37,227 nucleotides of DNA from Streptomyces roseochromogenus subsp. oscitans DS 12.976 (GCF_000497445.1 NZ_CM002285.1:1211887-1249113), one strand, 5' to 3'; shown: positions 16,831 to 25,307, counted from the stretch's first letter. A program made the numbers and translations. The notes: generated by a model not told the origin, from the sequence alone.

Positions 16831-17715
16831 CTACGGCCGGGGGTGGCCGCTGAGGAGTTCCACCGTGCGGAGCATGGCAGAGTGGTCGAGGCTGGCGTCT
16901 CCGCGGGAGACAGCGGAGGCGATCAGCTGTGCGGCCGCGGCGCCCAGGGGGATGACGGCTCCGACTTCCCGTGCGGCGCGTGTGGCGATGGCCATGTCCT
17001 TGTGATGCAGGGCCATGGCGAAGCTGGGGGTGTAGTCCCGCTGGAGGAAGTTGTTCCTTTTGCGGGTCAGGACGGTCGAGCCGGCAAGGCCGCCGTTCAG
17101 CACGTCGAGGGCTGCTTCCAGGTCGACGCCGGATTTCTCCAGGAACACGACGGCCTCGGCGCAGGCTTGGATATTGACAGCGACGATCAGCTGGTTGGCG
17201 GCTTTCACGGTCTGGCCTATGCCGTGGGTGCCGCAGTGAACGACGGTCCGGCCAAGGGCCTGGAAGACAGGACGGGCTTCCTCGAAGTCGGCCGCCTCGC
17301 CGCCGACCATGATCGACAAAATGCCCTCGATCGCTCCGACCTCGCCGCCTGCGACGGGGGCGTCCAGGGCGCGCAGTCCGTGCTCGGCAGCTGCCTCGGC
17401 GAGCTTGCCGGCAGCCTGGGGCGCGATGGTGGACATGTCGATCCACAACGCGCCGTGCCGGGCGTTGGCGAGGATGCCGTCGGAGGCGCAGGCGACCTGC
17501 TCGACCTGCGGCGAGTCCGGGAGCATCGTGATGATCACATCAGCCGGCTCGACGGCCTCCTTGACCGTGCTGGAGGCTGCGCCGCCTGCTTCCAGCAGCG
17601 GCGTGGCTTTGCCGGGGGTGCGGTTGTAGCCGCGGACGGTGTATCCGGCTCTGGCGAGGTTGACGGCCATGGGGGAGCCCATGGTGCCCAGGCCGATGAA
17701 CGCGATCGTCGTCAT
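16831..17715 (-). CDS. glxR: Tartronate semialdehyde reductase (2-hydroxy-3-oxopropionate reductase)
   Basis: 294 aa beta-hydroxyacid dehydrogenase. The N-terminal Rossmann motif is IGLGTMGSPMAVNLARAG (about 7-24). The substrate segment is DAPVAGGEVGAIEGILSIMV (about 117-136), whose GGExGA-xGxLSIMVGG form is typical of GlxR rather than 3-hydroxyisobutyrate dehydrogenase. The catalytic lysine lies in GIGQTVKAANQLIV. It reduces tartronate semialdehyde to D-glycerate with NAD(P)H in glyoxylate/allantoin use. It starts 15 bp after the stop of the FAD protein at 17731, so it is probably the last gene of the nitrate operon, a slightly odd partner but consistent with nitrogen-responsive purine/allantoin use. 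Confidence 0.82.
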   Translation of the reverse strand: MTTIAFIGLGTMGSPMAVNLARAGYTVRGYNRTPGKATPLLEAGGAASSTVKEAVEPADVIITMLPDSPQVEQVACASDGILANARHGALWIDMSTIAPQAAGKLAEAAAEHGLRALDAPVAGGEVGAIEGILSIMVGGEAADFEEARPVFQALGRTVVHCGTHGIGQTVKAANQLIVAVNIQACAEAVVFLEKSGVDLEAALDVLNGGLAGSTVLTRKRNNFLQRDYTPSFAMALHHKDMAIATRAAREVGAVIPLGAAAAQLIASAVSRGDASLDHSAMLRTVELLSGHPRP

Positions 17716-17730
17716 GGTGAGGTCCCTTAC

Positions 17731-18927
17731 CTAGGTGGGGAGGAGCAGTTGTTCGAGGTCGGCGGGCGGCGGCTGTCCGATGAACGGCTGGAGCGCGCTG
17801 CGGGAGCCGGTTTCACCGGCGAGGATTCCGCCGAGCAGCGCGCCGGTGTCGGGATGCAGGAGAGCCTTGGCGTAGCGGGTGTCCTCGGCGAACACCGCCG
17901 CCATGGCACCCTCGTGGCGGGTGGTGCCGAAGGTGGCGACGCTGACGCCGAGGAGTTTCAGCGTGGTGGAGGTGTCGATGTCCCCCAGCGGCTCGGTCTC
18001 CTGGCCGAGGAGCTGGCGGGCGATGCTGCCGGCCATGCGGTAACCGGGGGCGGCCAAGCCGTAGCTGCGCCCCTGCAGGGCGGCGCACTCGCCGACGGCC
18101 CATATGCGCTCCTCGCTGGTGCGGCAGTAGCCGTCGGTGAGGATGCCGCCCCGGTCTGCACGCTCCAGCCCGAGTGCGGGGGCGAGTTCGTCGCGGGGCC
18201 TTACCCCGGCGGCGAAAACGACCAACGGGGTTTCGACGACCGTGCCGTTGGCCAGGGTGGCGGACCGTATGGTTCGGTCGGTGTGCGGGGCGATGCCGGC
18301 GATGGCGGTGCCGCAGTGCACCGCGACGCCGAGTCCGGTGACGTGCTGGTGCAGCACCTCGGCTGCCCCGGCGTCGAGCTGTGCGGGCATCAGGTGGGGG
18401 CCGGTCTCCACGACGTGGGGGCGCATGCCCAGCAGCCTGAGAGCGTTGGCGGCTTCCAGGCCCAGGAGGCCCCCGCCGACCACGAGGCCGTCTCTGCCGG
18501 GCCGGGCGGCGGCACGAATGGCGTCCAGGTCGTCGAAGGTGCGGTACACGAAGCAGCCGGGAAGATCGTGGCCGGGCACAGGCGGCACGAACGGGCGTGA
18601 GCCGGTGGCCAGTACGAGCGCGTCGTACGCCAGTGTCTCGCCGTCGGCGGTCCGGATGGTCCTGTCGGCCGGGACGCCGCCTGTGGCGGAACAGCCCAGC
18701 CGCACATCAACGCGGGGATGGTTCAGGAAGTCCCTTCCCGCGAGGGTGAGGTGCGCCTTGCTCTTGCCGTCCAGATAGCCCGACAGCCCGACGCGGTCGT
18801 ACGCCGGATCGTTCTCCTCCGCGAGGATGACGATGCGCCACTGTCCGTCTTCGTCGAGCGCCAGCACTTCCTCCGCCAGCCTGTGCCCGACCATGCCGTG
18901 CCCGACGATCACCAGGGTGCGGTTCAC
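17731..18927 (-). CDS. FAD/NAD(P)H oxidoreductase of nitrate reductase (NirB/NasB-like N-terminal part)
   Basis: 398 aa from GTG 18927, which overlaps the upstream stop as GTGA and has GGAGG upstream. Pyridine-nucleotide disulfide reductase fold. The FAD motif is VIVGHGMVGHRLAEEV, where the second glycine of the classic GxGxxG is His and the family form is GNGMxGxR. Further on come ALVLATGSRPFVPPVPG, the NAD(P)-binding VVGGGLLGLEAANALR, and IWAVGECA near the C-terminal FAD site. It corresponds to the first ~400 residues of NirB or NasB. It should pass electrons from NAD(P)H to the nitrate reductase, through the BFD-type [2Fe-2S] domain that is here on the separate upstream protein. Confidence 0.85.
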   Translation of the reverse strand: MNRTLVIVGHGMVGHRLAEEVLALDEDGQWRIVILAEENDPAYDRVGLSGYLDGKSKAHLTLAGRDFLNHPRVDVRLGCSATGGVPADRTIRTADGETLAYDALVLATGSRPFVPPVPGHDLPGCFVYRTFDDLDAIRAAARPGRDGLVVGGGLLGLEAANALRLLGMRPHVVETGPHLMPAQLDAGAAEVLHQHVTGLGVAVHCGTAIAGIAPHTDRTIRSATLANGTVVETPLVVFAAGVRPRDELAPALGLERADRGGILTDGYCRTSEERIWAVGECAALQGRSYGLAAPGYRMAGSIARQLLGQETEPLGDIDTSTTLKLLGVSVATFGTTRHEGAMAAVFAEDTRYAKALLHPDTGALLGGILAGETGSRSALQPFIGQPPPADLEQLLLPT

Positions 18928-19793
18928 GCCGCGCTCCCCTCCTTCGGTTCGGCGGCCCAGATGCCACACAGTTCCTGAACGGTGGGGCCACAGCCGCCGC
19001 AGCCGGTGGCGGCCCGCGTCGCGGTCGCCAGTGCGGTCTGTGTGCGCGCTCCGGCCTGCCAGGCGGCGGCGAGGGTGCGGCGGGACACGTTGTTGCACAA
19101 GCAGATCACCGTGTCCTCCAGCTGCCCGGAACCGGTGTCGGTGGAGGCGGGGCGTGCCGGCAGGTCGAGCAGCAGCCCGAGCCGGTCCGCGGGCAGGTAC
19201 TGGCCACGCCGGTGCAGCAGCCCGAGCGTGGCGATGGCCTGCGGGAGCCCCACGAGTACGGCGGCCACGATCTTGTCGTCGCGGACGGCGAGCCGGGCGT
19301 AGCGGTTTCGGCCGGGGTCGGTGAGAGTGATCTGCCGGACACCAGGGCCTTCGGCCGCATCGGGCTCGCCCAGGCAGGCGACGTCCACTACTGCGCTGCG
19401 CAGCCGTAGCGGCTCACCGGGCCCGGTGGTGTCGCGGGCGAGGAGGAGCACGTCGGTCGACAGGGCGCTGCCGTCCGCCAGGGACAGGCGGCCATCGCTG
19501 TATCGGAGGGGGCTCGCCGAGCCGAGCACGGTGATGCCCGCCTGTTCCAGGTGCGCGGTCAGCATGCCGCTCGCTGTGTCTCCCAGCAGATCGTGCAGGG
19601 GGTTCGGCTGTGTACAGACCAGGCTGGTACGGATGCCCCGTGCGGCGAGGGCGCTCGCCACCTCGACGGCCAGAGCGCCGCCTCCCCACACCAGGGCCCG
19701 GGTGGGCGTGAGGCCGGCGCAGTCTTCCGCGGTGCGGATGGGGATGACCCCTGCCTCGCACGCGAGAGCGCCGGGATCAAGGAGGGCGGTCAC
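18924..19793 (-). CDS. NasB-like electron-transfer protein with BFD-type [2Fe-2S] domain
   Basis: 289 aa. Residues 1-~205 are a reduced oxidoreductase-like region with a recognisable nucleotide-binding stretch (RALVWGGGALAVEVASALAA, about 33-52), but the FAD-binding N-terminus of the family is missing or degenerate. Residues ~225-275 are a BFD-like domain with four cysteines as CLCN and CGGC (in ATGCGGCGPTVQELC), as in NirB and NasB, where it binds a [2Fe-2S] cluster. Both ends overlap neighbours: GTG 19793 overlaps the narB stop, and its own TGA overlaps the start of the next FAD protein. Together with the 398-aa protein it looks like NasB split in two. It probably delivers electrons to NarB. 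Confidence 0.78.
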   Translation of the reverse strand: MTALLDPGALACEAGVIPIRTAEDCAGLTPTRALVWGGGALAVEVASALAARGIRTSLVCTQPNPLHDLLGDTASGMLTAHLEQAGITVLGSASPLRYSDGRLSLADGSALSTDVLLLARDTTGPGEPLRLRSAVVDVACLGEPDAAEGPGVRQITLTDPGRNRYARLAVRDDKIVAAVLVGLPQAIATLGLLHRRGQYLPADRLGLLLDLPARPASTDTGSGQLEDTVICLCNNVSRRTLAAAWQAGARTQTALATATRAATGCGGCGPTVQELCGIWAAEPKEGSAA

Positions 19794-21898
19794 GATGCTG
19801 GTTCCCTTTCTGCTGGTTCGACTTCTGCCGGCTCGATACGGACGGCTGAGACCTTGAATTCCGGCATGCCGCTGCGCGGGTCGAGCTCCGGGTTGGTGAG
19901 GTTGTTGGCGCGGCCTTCCTTCACGTAGTGGAAGGGCACGAACACGGTGTCCAGCCGCATGGTGGGATCCAGGCGGACCGAGGCGATCATGCTGCCGCGC
20001 GCCGAGACGACGCGGGCCGGTGCGCCGTCGGTGAGGCCGTGGCGGGCAGCAGTGTCCGGGTGCACCTGCACGAACGCCTCGGGCGCGGCCTCGTTGAGTT
20101 CCCGTATGCGGCGGGTCTGCGCACCGGACTGGTACTGCGCCAGCACCCGTCCGGTCGTGGCATACAGCGGGAAGGCGTCACTGAGGTCTTCCGCCGGGTC
20201 ACGGTGGTCCACCGGCAGGAACCGCGCGCGGCCGTCCGCGTGCGCGAACCGTTCGACGAACAGGCGCGGTGTGCCTGGGTGGTCCGTGCTGGGGCAGGGC
20301 CAGTGCAGGGCTTCCCCCGCGTCCAGACGCTCGTAGGTGATACCGGCGTAGTCGGCTCGGCCGCCCTTGGAGGCGGCCCGCAGCTCCTGGAAAACCTGCC
20401 TCGGATCGGTGGGGTAACGGTCGGCGGGTTGCCCGAAGCGCACCGCCAGCTCCTGCAGGACCTCCAGGTCGCTGCGTACTCCGGGCGGCGGGGTGAGGAG
20501 GGCGCGGCGGCGCAGTACGCGCCCTTCCAGGTTGGTGAGAGTGCCTTCCTCTTCCGCCCACTGTGTGACGGGCAGCACCACGTCGGCCAGGCGGGCGGTC
20601 TCGGAGGGAACGAAGTCCGCCACCACCAGGAGGTCCAGCGCGGCCAGCCGCTCCGCGATGCGGCGGGAGTGAGGGGCCGACACGACCGGGTTGGAGCCGA
20701 ACACCAGGAGCGCGCGCGGCCCCTCGGGGGTGCCGAGGCTGTCCAGCAGCTCGAATGCACTGCGGCCCGGCCCCGGCAGCTCCTCCGGCATGACGCCCCA
20801 TACCCTGGCGATGTGAGCGCGCGCGTGCCGATCCGCGATCGACCGGTAGCCCGGCAACTGGTCGGCCTTCTGGCCGTGTTCCCGGCCGCCCTGGCCGTTG
20901 CCCTGGCCGGTGAGGCAGCCGTATCCGCCACCGGGCCGGCCGGGCAGCCCCAGCGCGAGCGCCAGATTGATGAACGCCTGAGCCGTGTCGGTGCCCTTGG
21001 AGTGCTGTTCCACGCCGCGCCCGGTCAGCACATAGGCACGGTCTGCTCCGGCCAGCATGCGGGCCGCGCGCCGGATCGAGCGAGCCGGGACTCCGGTGAC
21101 CTGCTCCGTGCGCTCCGGCCACCACGCCCGGACGGAGTCGGCCACCTCGGAGAACCCGTGTGTGCGCTCCCGTATGTAGCTCCCGTCCGCCATGCCTTCC
21201 GTCACCACGACATGCAGCAGCCCGAGCGCCAGGGCGAGGTCGGTTCCGGGCGAGGGCTGCAGGTGGAGCGCGGCACGCTGAGCGGTTGGCGTGCGACGCG
21301 GATCGCACACGATCAGCTCCGCCTGCTCCAGGTGCTGCATCAGCGGAGGCATGGTCTCGCCGGGGTTGGCCCCCGCCAGCAGCACCACCTGCGCATCACG
21401 CAAGTCGGTGACGGGGAACGGCAGGCCCCGGTCGATACCGAATGCGGCGTTGCCGGCCGCGGCGGCCGAGGACATGCACCAGCGGCCGTTGTAGTCGATC
21501 TGGCTCGTGCCGAGGGCGACTCGGGCGAACTTGCCCAGCAGGTACGCCTTCTCGTTGGTCAGACCGCCGCCGCCGAACACCGCCACCGCGTCGGGACCGC
21601 TCTCGGACCGCAGCGCGCGCAGCCGCCCCGCGACGGTGTCCAGGGCCTGCTCCCAGGAGGCCTGCACGAGCCGTCCACGGTGGCGCACCAGAGGCCGGGT
21701 GAGACGGTCGGCGGTGTTCAGCAGCTCTGGTGCGGTCCAGCCCTTCTGACACAACCGGCCCGCGTTCACGGGAAAACCGGCCAGCGGTTGGGCTTTCACC
21801 CCCAGCTCCCGGTCGCCGTACAGGCGCGTGCCGCACTGCAACGCGCAGTAGGGGCAGTGGGTGTCCGTCTCCGGTATCGGGCCAGGCAGCTCAGACAC
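19790..21898 (-). CDS. narB: Assimilatory nitrate reductase, molybdopterin catalytic subunit
   Basis: 702 aa. The N-terminal [4Fe-4S] motif is C15-x2-C18-x3-C22 with C50 (HCPYCALQC ... GRLCQKGW). It is followed by the bis-MGD molybdenum domains: QIDYNGRWCMSSAAAAGNAAFG with the cysteine in RWCMSS as expected Mo ligand, LLAGANPGET, GGYGCLTGQGNGQGGREHGQK, and the C-terminal molydopterin-binding fold ending LTNPELDPRSGMPEFKVSAV. This is the assimilatory NarB/NasA/NasC class: cytoplasmic, without a twin-arginine signal. It reduces nitrate to nitrite for growth. GTG 21898 overlaps the end of narK by eight bases. No nitrite reductase or molybdenum-cofactor gene is in the window. Confidence 0.93.
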   Translation of the reverse strand: MSELPGPIPETDTHCPYCALQCGTRLYGDRELGVKAQPLAGFPVNAGRLCQKGWTAPELLNTADRLTRPLVRHRGRLVQASWEQALDTVAGRLRALRSESGPDAVAVFGGGGLTNEKAYLLGKFARVALGTSQIDYNGRWCMSSAAAAGNAAFGIDRGLPFPVTDLRDAQVVLLAGANPGETMPPLMQHLEQAELIVCDPRRTPTAQRAALHLQPSPGTDLALALGLLHVVVTEGMADGSYIRERTHGFSEVADSVRAWWPERTEQVTGVPARSIRRAARMLAGADRAYVLTGRGVEQHSKGTDTAQAFINLALALGLPGRPGGGYGCLTGQGNGQGGREHGQKADQLPGYRSIADRHARAHIARVWGVMPEELPGPGRSAFELLDSLGTPEGPRALLVFGSNPVVSAPHSRRIAERLAALDLLVVADFVPSETARLADVVLPVTQWAEEEGTLTNLEGRVLRRRALLTPPPGVRSDLEVLQELAVRFGQPADRYPTDPRQVFQELRAASKGGRADYAGITYERLDAGEALHWPCPSTDHPGTPRLFVERFAHADGRARFLPVDHRDPAEDLSDAFPLYATTGRVLAQYQSGAQTRRIRELNEAAPEAFVQVHPDTAARHGLTDGAPARVVSARGSMIASVRLDPTMRLDTVFVPFHYVKEGRANNLTNPELDPRSGMPEFKVSAVRIEPAEVEPAEREPAS

Positions 21899-23240
21899 GT
21901 ACGGGCTCCTGATCCGGGGCGTCCTGGGCGGTCGGCCTGCGGCTCAGGTACACCGCCCGCAGCAGCACCATGCATGCCGCGTAGTAGCCGATGAACACGG
22001 CGAAAGCGGGGATGCCGGAGGCGTGGTGTCCGCTGTAGGAGAACCTGAAGGCGACGTTGACGGCCGCGCCCCCGAGGGCGCCGATCGCTCCGGCGATGCC
22101 GACGACCGCCCCGGCCAGACGCCGCTGCCGAGCGAACGCGTCAGCGGCGTCCGCACCGCCGGTCACCTGCCGTTCGGCCTTCTCAGCGAACACGGCAGGG
22201 ATCATCTTGTACGTGGAGCCGTTCCCCATGCCGGTGAGCACGAACAGCACGGTGAACCCTGCCACGAACAGCCCGAATTGACGGTGGTGCGCGGCGAGAA
22301 TCAGCAGACCCGTGCCGGCACCCATGGCCAGGAAAGTCCAGAAGGTGACGCGTGCCGCGCCCAGCCGGTCGGCGAGCCAGCCGCCGAACGGGCGCGAGAA
22401 CGAGCCGAGCAGCGGGCCGAGGAACGTGTAGGAGACGGCCTGCATCGGCGTGGCGCCGAACTGGCTCTGCAGCACCAGCCCGAACGCGAACGCGTAGCCG
22501 ATGAAAGACCCGAACGTGCCGACGTACAGGCCGGAGATCAGCCAGGTGTCGCGGTCCCGGGCGGCTTCACGCAGTGCCCCGGGGGCGGTGCGGACGGCCG
22601 CGGCGTTGTCCATGTACCGGCCGCACAGCAGCGCCGTGACGATGATGACCGGCAGGTAGACGATCGCCACGTAGGCGGGATGCCTCACTCCGGCGAGCGC
22701 CACGACGGCCAGGCCGAGCAGCTGGACCACCGCGACGCCGAGGTTGCCGCCACCTGCGTTCAGGCCGAGCGCCCAGCCCTGGTGCCGCTGCGGGTAGAAC
22801 GCGGTGATGTTCGTCATCGACGATGCGAAATTCCCGCCGCCGACCCCGGCGACCGCTGCCACCGCCACGAGCACCCACAGCGGGGTGCCGGGCCGTTGGA
22901 CGAAGAAAACGGCCAGGGCCGTGGGCACCAGCAGCAGGGCGGTGGCCAGCACCGTCCAGTTCCGGCCGCCCACGCGGGTGACGGCGTGGCTGTACGGCAG
23001 CCGCAGCAGCGCCCCCACCACCGTGGGGGTGGTGACCAGCAGGAACTTCTGGCTGGGGGTGATGTCCTCGGGGGGCATGAACAGCGCGAGTACGGACCAC
23101 AGCGTCCACACCGAGAACGCGACGTGCTCCGAGGCCACGGAGTAGATCAGGTTGCGGCGCGCCACTTTGTGGCCGCCGGCTGCCCAGGCGTCTTCGTCTT
23201 CGGGGTTCCAGTCATTCAGCCAGCCGCTGCGTGGCGTCAT
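21891..23240 (-). CDS. narK: Nitrate/nitrite MFS transporter, NarK/NasA family
   Basis: 449 aa from ATG 23240, with AAAGGA upstream. Twelve-segment MFS protein of the nitrate-nitrite porter group. Both nitrate signatures are present: GVGGGNFASSMTNITAFYP (about residues 131-149) and GMGNGSTYKMIPAVF in the second half. An arginine in PTVVGALLRLPYS fits the substrate-binding arginine of helix 2. It imports nitrate and may export nitrite. First gene of the operon narK-narB-NasB-like pair-glxR. The N-terminal ~35 residues are polar, starting with WLNDWNPEDEDAW, a common prefix in actinobacterial homologues. The leader holds an 8-bp-arm hairpin 20 bases before the start. Confidence 0.92.
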   Translation of the reverse strand: MTPRSGWLNDWNPEDEDAWAAGGHKVARRNLIYSVASEHVAFSVWTLWSVLALFMPPEDITPSQKFLLVTTPTVVGALLRLPYSHAVTRVGGRNWTVLATALLLVPTALAVFFVQRPGTPLWVLVAVAAVAGVGGGNFASSMTNITAFYPQRHQGWALGLNAGGGNLGVAVVQLLGLAVVALAGVRHPAYVAIVYLPVIIVTALLCGRYMDNAAAVRTAPGALREAARDRDTWLISGLYVGTFGSFIGYAFAFGLVLQSQFGATPMQAVSYTFLGPLLGSFSRPFGGWLADRLGAARVTFWTFLAMGAGTGLLILAAHHRQFGLFVAGFTVLFVLTGMGNGSTYKMIPAVFAEKAERQVTGGADAADAFARQRRLAGAVVGIAGAIGALGGAAVNVAFRFSYSGHHASGIPAFAVFIGYYAACMVLLRAVYLSRRPTAQDAPDQEPVRV

Positions 23241-23260
23241 CAGAGTCCTTTCGTGGAAGC

Positions 23261-23285
23261 GGCCCGCCTCTGGCGGGGGCGGGCC
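23261..23285 (-). promoter_or_regulatory. Hairpin in the narK leader
   Basis: GGCCCGCC (23261-23268) pairs with GGCGGGCC (23278-23285) across a 9-nt loop, just upstream of the narK ribosome binding site. It could mask the RBS region, act as an attenuator or simply reflect GC richness. Confidence 0.4.
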
Positions 23286-23358
23286 GGGACCGGGGCGGGC
23301 ACGGGGGCGCGTCTTACGGATTGCGCGACGCATGTCGGCTGCGAAGTCAGGGGGGTGT

Positions 23359-23407
23359 GCTCCCCGGGCCAGGGAGCATCGACGAGGGGAGCTGTGGCCC
23401 GGGGAGC
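23359..23407. terminator. Long stem-loop between the PAS gene and narK
   Basis: GCTCCCCGGGCCA (23359-23371) and TGGCCCGGGGAGC (23395-23407) are perfect 13-bp arms around a 23-nt loop. It lies 30 bp beyond the stop of the PAS gene (23438), so it is well placed to terminate that operon. No T-run follows, as is common in Streptomyces. Extra GGGAGC copies (23372-23377 and about 23387-23392) could pair with the same GCTCCC and give alternative folds. Confidence 0.6.
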
Positions 23408-23437
23408 AGCTATGGGGGTGCCTTGTGCCGGGTGGCC

Positions 23438-24277
23438 TCAGAAGTCGAGGTCCAGGGCCTTGACCTTGTCCCGCTGCCGGGAGGGGTGGGAGTCGGAGAA
23501 GACGAAGCAGCGGGTGTTCTTCAGCTTGTTGTCCTCGACCTTCGCGGTGGAGAAGATCACCACCGGGACGCGCTCGTTCCCCTTGGAGCGGTCGAGGAAG
23601 TCCGCGCGGAAGTCGATGATCGGCGCGTCCTCTCCCCACCGGCCGAGGAAGTCCTCGACCACGGGCTGGTCGGCGTAGATGTGGCGGATGTGGTTGCCGA
23701 CGTAGGAGGTGGGGTTGTCGGTTGCGCCGACGATCGCGATGTCCTTCCAGTTGGCGTGGGCGACGGTGCCGTCCTCTTCGATCAGGTGGATGGCCACCGG
23801 GCAGGTGTCGTAGTAACCCTTGATCAGCGACACCGCGTCCTCACCCACCGGGGTGTAGGCGTCGCTGGGGCGGTCCACCCGCTTGATCCACGCCTGCGCG
23901 GTGGTGTCACCGCCGGCGGACTGCGGCGCCGGGGTGGGGTGCGAGGTGACCGGCCGCAGCGCCCAGAACGTGTAGTCGGTGCCGTCCACAGCGCCGAAGC
24001 CCGCGTTCGCATAGCCGGAAGGGAAGTCCGGGTTGGCGAACGCGGCCGCTATGTTCTCCACCGGCTGCCCGGCGGCGCGGTAGGCGGCGTAGTCGTTGAT
24101 ACCCAGGGCCTGCGGCAGGTTGGCGCCCTTGGCGGCCTTGTCGCCCAGCAGCTCGGTCGCGGCCTTGTTCGCGATCACCACCGCGCCTTCGGCGGTGGTG
24201 ACGACCATGCCCGGGGACGCCCAGTTGAACAGATCCATCAGCTGCTCGGCGGACGGGTAAGCGAGAGTCGCAGACAT
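23438..24277 (-). CDS. Double PAS-domain protein, last gene of the carrier-protein operon
   Basis: 279 aa from ATG 24277, with AAGGAGC eight bases upstream. I read two PAS-like domains. One is at about 10-110 (LFNWASPGMVVTTAEGAVVI, NKAATELLG, then DYTFWALRPV). The other is at about 145-265 (YDTCPVAIHLIEEDGTVAHA, then NWKDIAIVG, IRHIYAD, and VVIFSTAKVEDNKLKNTRCF). There is no kinase, GGDEF, HTH or other output domain, and no membrane segment. PAS domains bind flavin, haem or small ligands and mediate partner contacts. A soluble stand-alone PAS pair inside a biosynthetic operon could be a sensor, an electron/cofactor partner of the P450, or a catalytic oddity; I cannot choose. It sits 27 bp after the SDR gene. 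Confidence 0.7.
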   Translation of the reverse strand: MSATLAYPSAEQLMDLFNWASPGMVVTTAEGAVVIANKAATELLGDKAAKGANLPQALGINDYAAYRAAGQPVENIAAAFANPDFPSGYANAGFGAVDGTDYTFWALRPVTSHPTPAPQSAGGDTTAQAWIKRVDRPSDAYTPVGEDAVSLIKGYYDTCPVAIHLIEEDGTVAHANWKDIAIVGATDNPTSYVGNHIRHIYADQPVVEDFLGRWGEDAPIIDFRADFLDRSKGNERVPVVIFSTAKVEDNKLKNTRCFVFSDSHPSRQRDKVKALDLDF

Positions 24278-24304
24278 GATTCGCTTGCTCCTTTTTCAGA
24301 TAGG

Positions 24305-25045
24305 TCAGAGAACTTTGCGGCTGTAGTTGAATATTTGGCCCGTAGGCCCGTTCGACGGGAATTCGGCGATCGCGACGATCCATTCCGCGACGGTGCGCGG
24401 GGACTTGAGCCAATCGGTGCCGAAACCCTGGTTGATGGCGCGGAGAATCTGCTCGTTCACGGTGCCGTCCAGCCCGGTCATGGTCATGGCGGTGGCCACG
24501 GGGCCGGGACGTACCTCGTTGCTGACGACGCCGTCGTCGGCGAACTCCGCCGAGCACGCCCGCATGAGGGTGGTCATGGCGGCTTTGCTGGCGGCATAAG
24601 CGAAACGTTCGGGCTTATATCCGTTGGCCAGGCTCGCCCCCACAAAAGTCAGCGATCCGCCGTCGGCCTGCTTGAGCAGCCCGCAGGTGGCCTGCACCAG
24701 GTTCAGCGCGGTTGCCACGTTGGTGGTGTAGGTGTCCGCGACCGTCTCCCAAGGGAGCTTGGGCAGGTCCACCGGGTCAGGCGAGTACCCGGCGTTCAGC
24801 ACGACGGCCTTCACCCCGTGTTCCGCGACTTCGGGCACGGAGGCGACAGCCTGCCGCACGATTTCGGCATCCCGCAGGTCAGCGGTGCGATCGATATAGC
24901 CGGACCGCTGCGCCAGGTCGGGGTTGCCGCGCCGGGAGAGGCCGACCGTGGTGTATCCGCGCTCCAGGAACACTTCGGCCACGGCCGCACCGATGCCGGA
25001 AGAGGCTCCGGAGACGACCGCGATGCGGAGGGCACCCTCCGTCAT
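24305..25045 (-). CDS. Short-chain dehydrogenase/reductase
   Basis: 246 aa from ATG 25045, which overlaps the stop of the carrier-protein gene by one base (TGATG). Classical SDR: cofactor motif SGASSGIG (12-19), LNAG (83-86), and catalytic Ser138, Tyr150 and Lys154 in YAASK. The early RR pair (SRRG, 37-40) after the second beta-strand suggests NADP(H). The residue following the catalytic Lys segment (VRPGPVATAMT) is standard. Tight coupling to the ACP gene and the nearby P450 suggest it oxidises or reduces a beta-oxygenated acyl or aminoacyl group on the carrier, as FabG does with acyl-ACP. The substrate is unknown. Confidence 0.88.
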   Translation of the reverse strand: MTEGALRIAVVSGASSGIGAAVAEVFLERGYTTVGLSRRGNPDLAQRSGYIDRTADLRDAEIVRQAVASVPEVAEHGVKAVVLNAGYSPDPVDLPKLPWETVADTYTTNVATALNLVQATCGLLKQADGGSLTFVGASLANGYKPERFAYAASKAAMTTLMRACSAEFADDGVVSNEVRPGPVATAMTMTGLDGTVNEQILRAINQGFGTDWLKSPRTVAEWIVAIAEFPSNGPTGQIFNYSRKVL

Positions 25046-25293
25046 CAGACAGCCTCGGGCTGTGGCTGGAAGACAGCCTCCTCGATTGCCTTGACCGTGC
25101 GCATCTTCTCGATGGTGATGACGCCGGGCTCCAGCTTGGTGCCGTGGATGCGCTCGATCTCCATCACCATCTGCACGAACTGCAGACTGGTCACGAGCCC
25201 GGACTCGATGAGGTCGGTCTCGTCGTCGACGGTGACGGGTTCCTGGTGCAGCCCGGTGAGCCACGCACGCAGCTGTTCGGTCTTGGTTGCCAT
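25045..25293 (-). CDS. Small stand-alone carrier protein (ACP/PCP-like, 82 aa)
   Basis: 82 aa, acidic and helical. The phosphopantetheine motif is ESGLVTSLQFVQMVMEIER, with Ser36 in TSL where most carriers have DSL. The sequence before it (VDDETDLIESG) matches helix I-loop of the carrier fold. It is not fused to any enzyme. It sits between the P450 (14 bp upstream) and the SDR (overlapping start), so those enzymes probably act on its thioester. Candidate loading enzymes in the window are the aaRS-like ligase at 30977 and the stand-alone A enzyme at 26945. Carriers served by aaRS-like ligases are small single-domain proteins of this size. No phosphopantetheinyl transferase is encoded here. Confidence 0.88.
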   Translation of the reverse strand: MATKTEQLRAWLTGLHQEPVTVDDETDLIESGLVTSLQFVQMVMEIERIHGTKLEPGVITIEKMRTVKAIEEAVFQPQPEAV

Positions 25294-25307
25294 GGCGGAT
25301 GGTCTCC

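Noticed and set aside
17731..19793. Assimilatory nitrite reductase NirB
   Set aside because: The sirohaem/ferredoxin-type nitrite reductase domains are absent; only the FAD/NAD and BFD parts occur.
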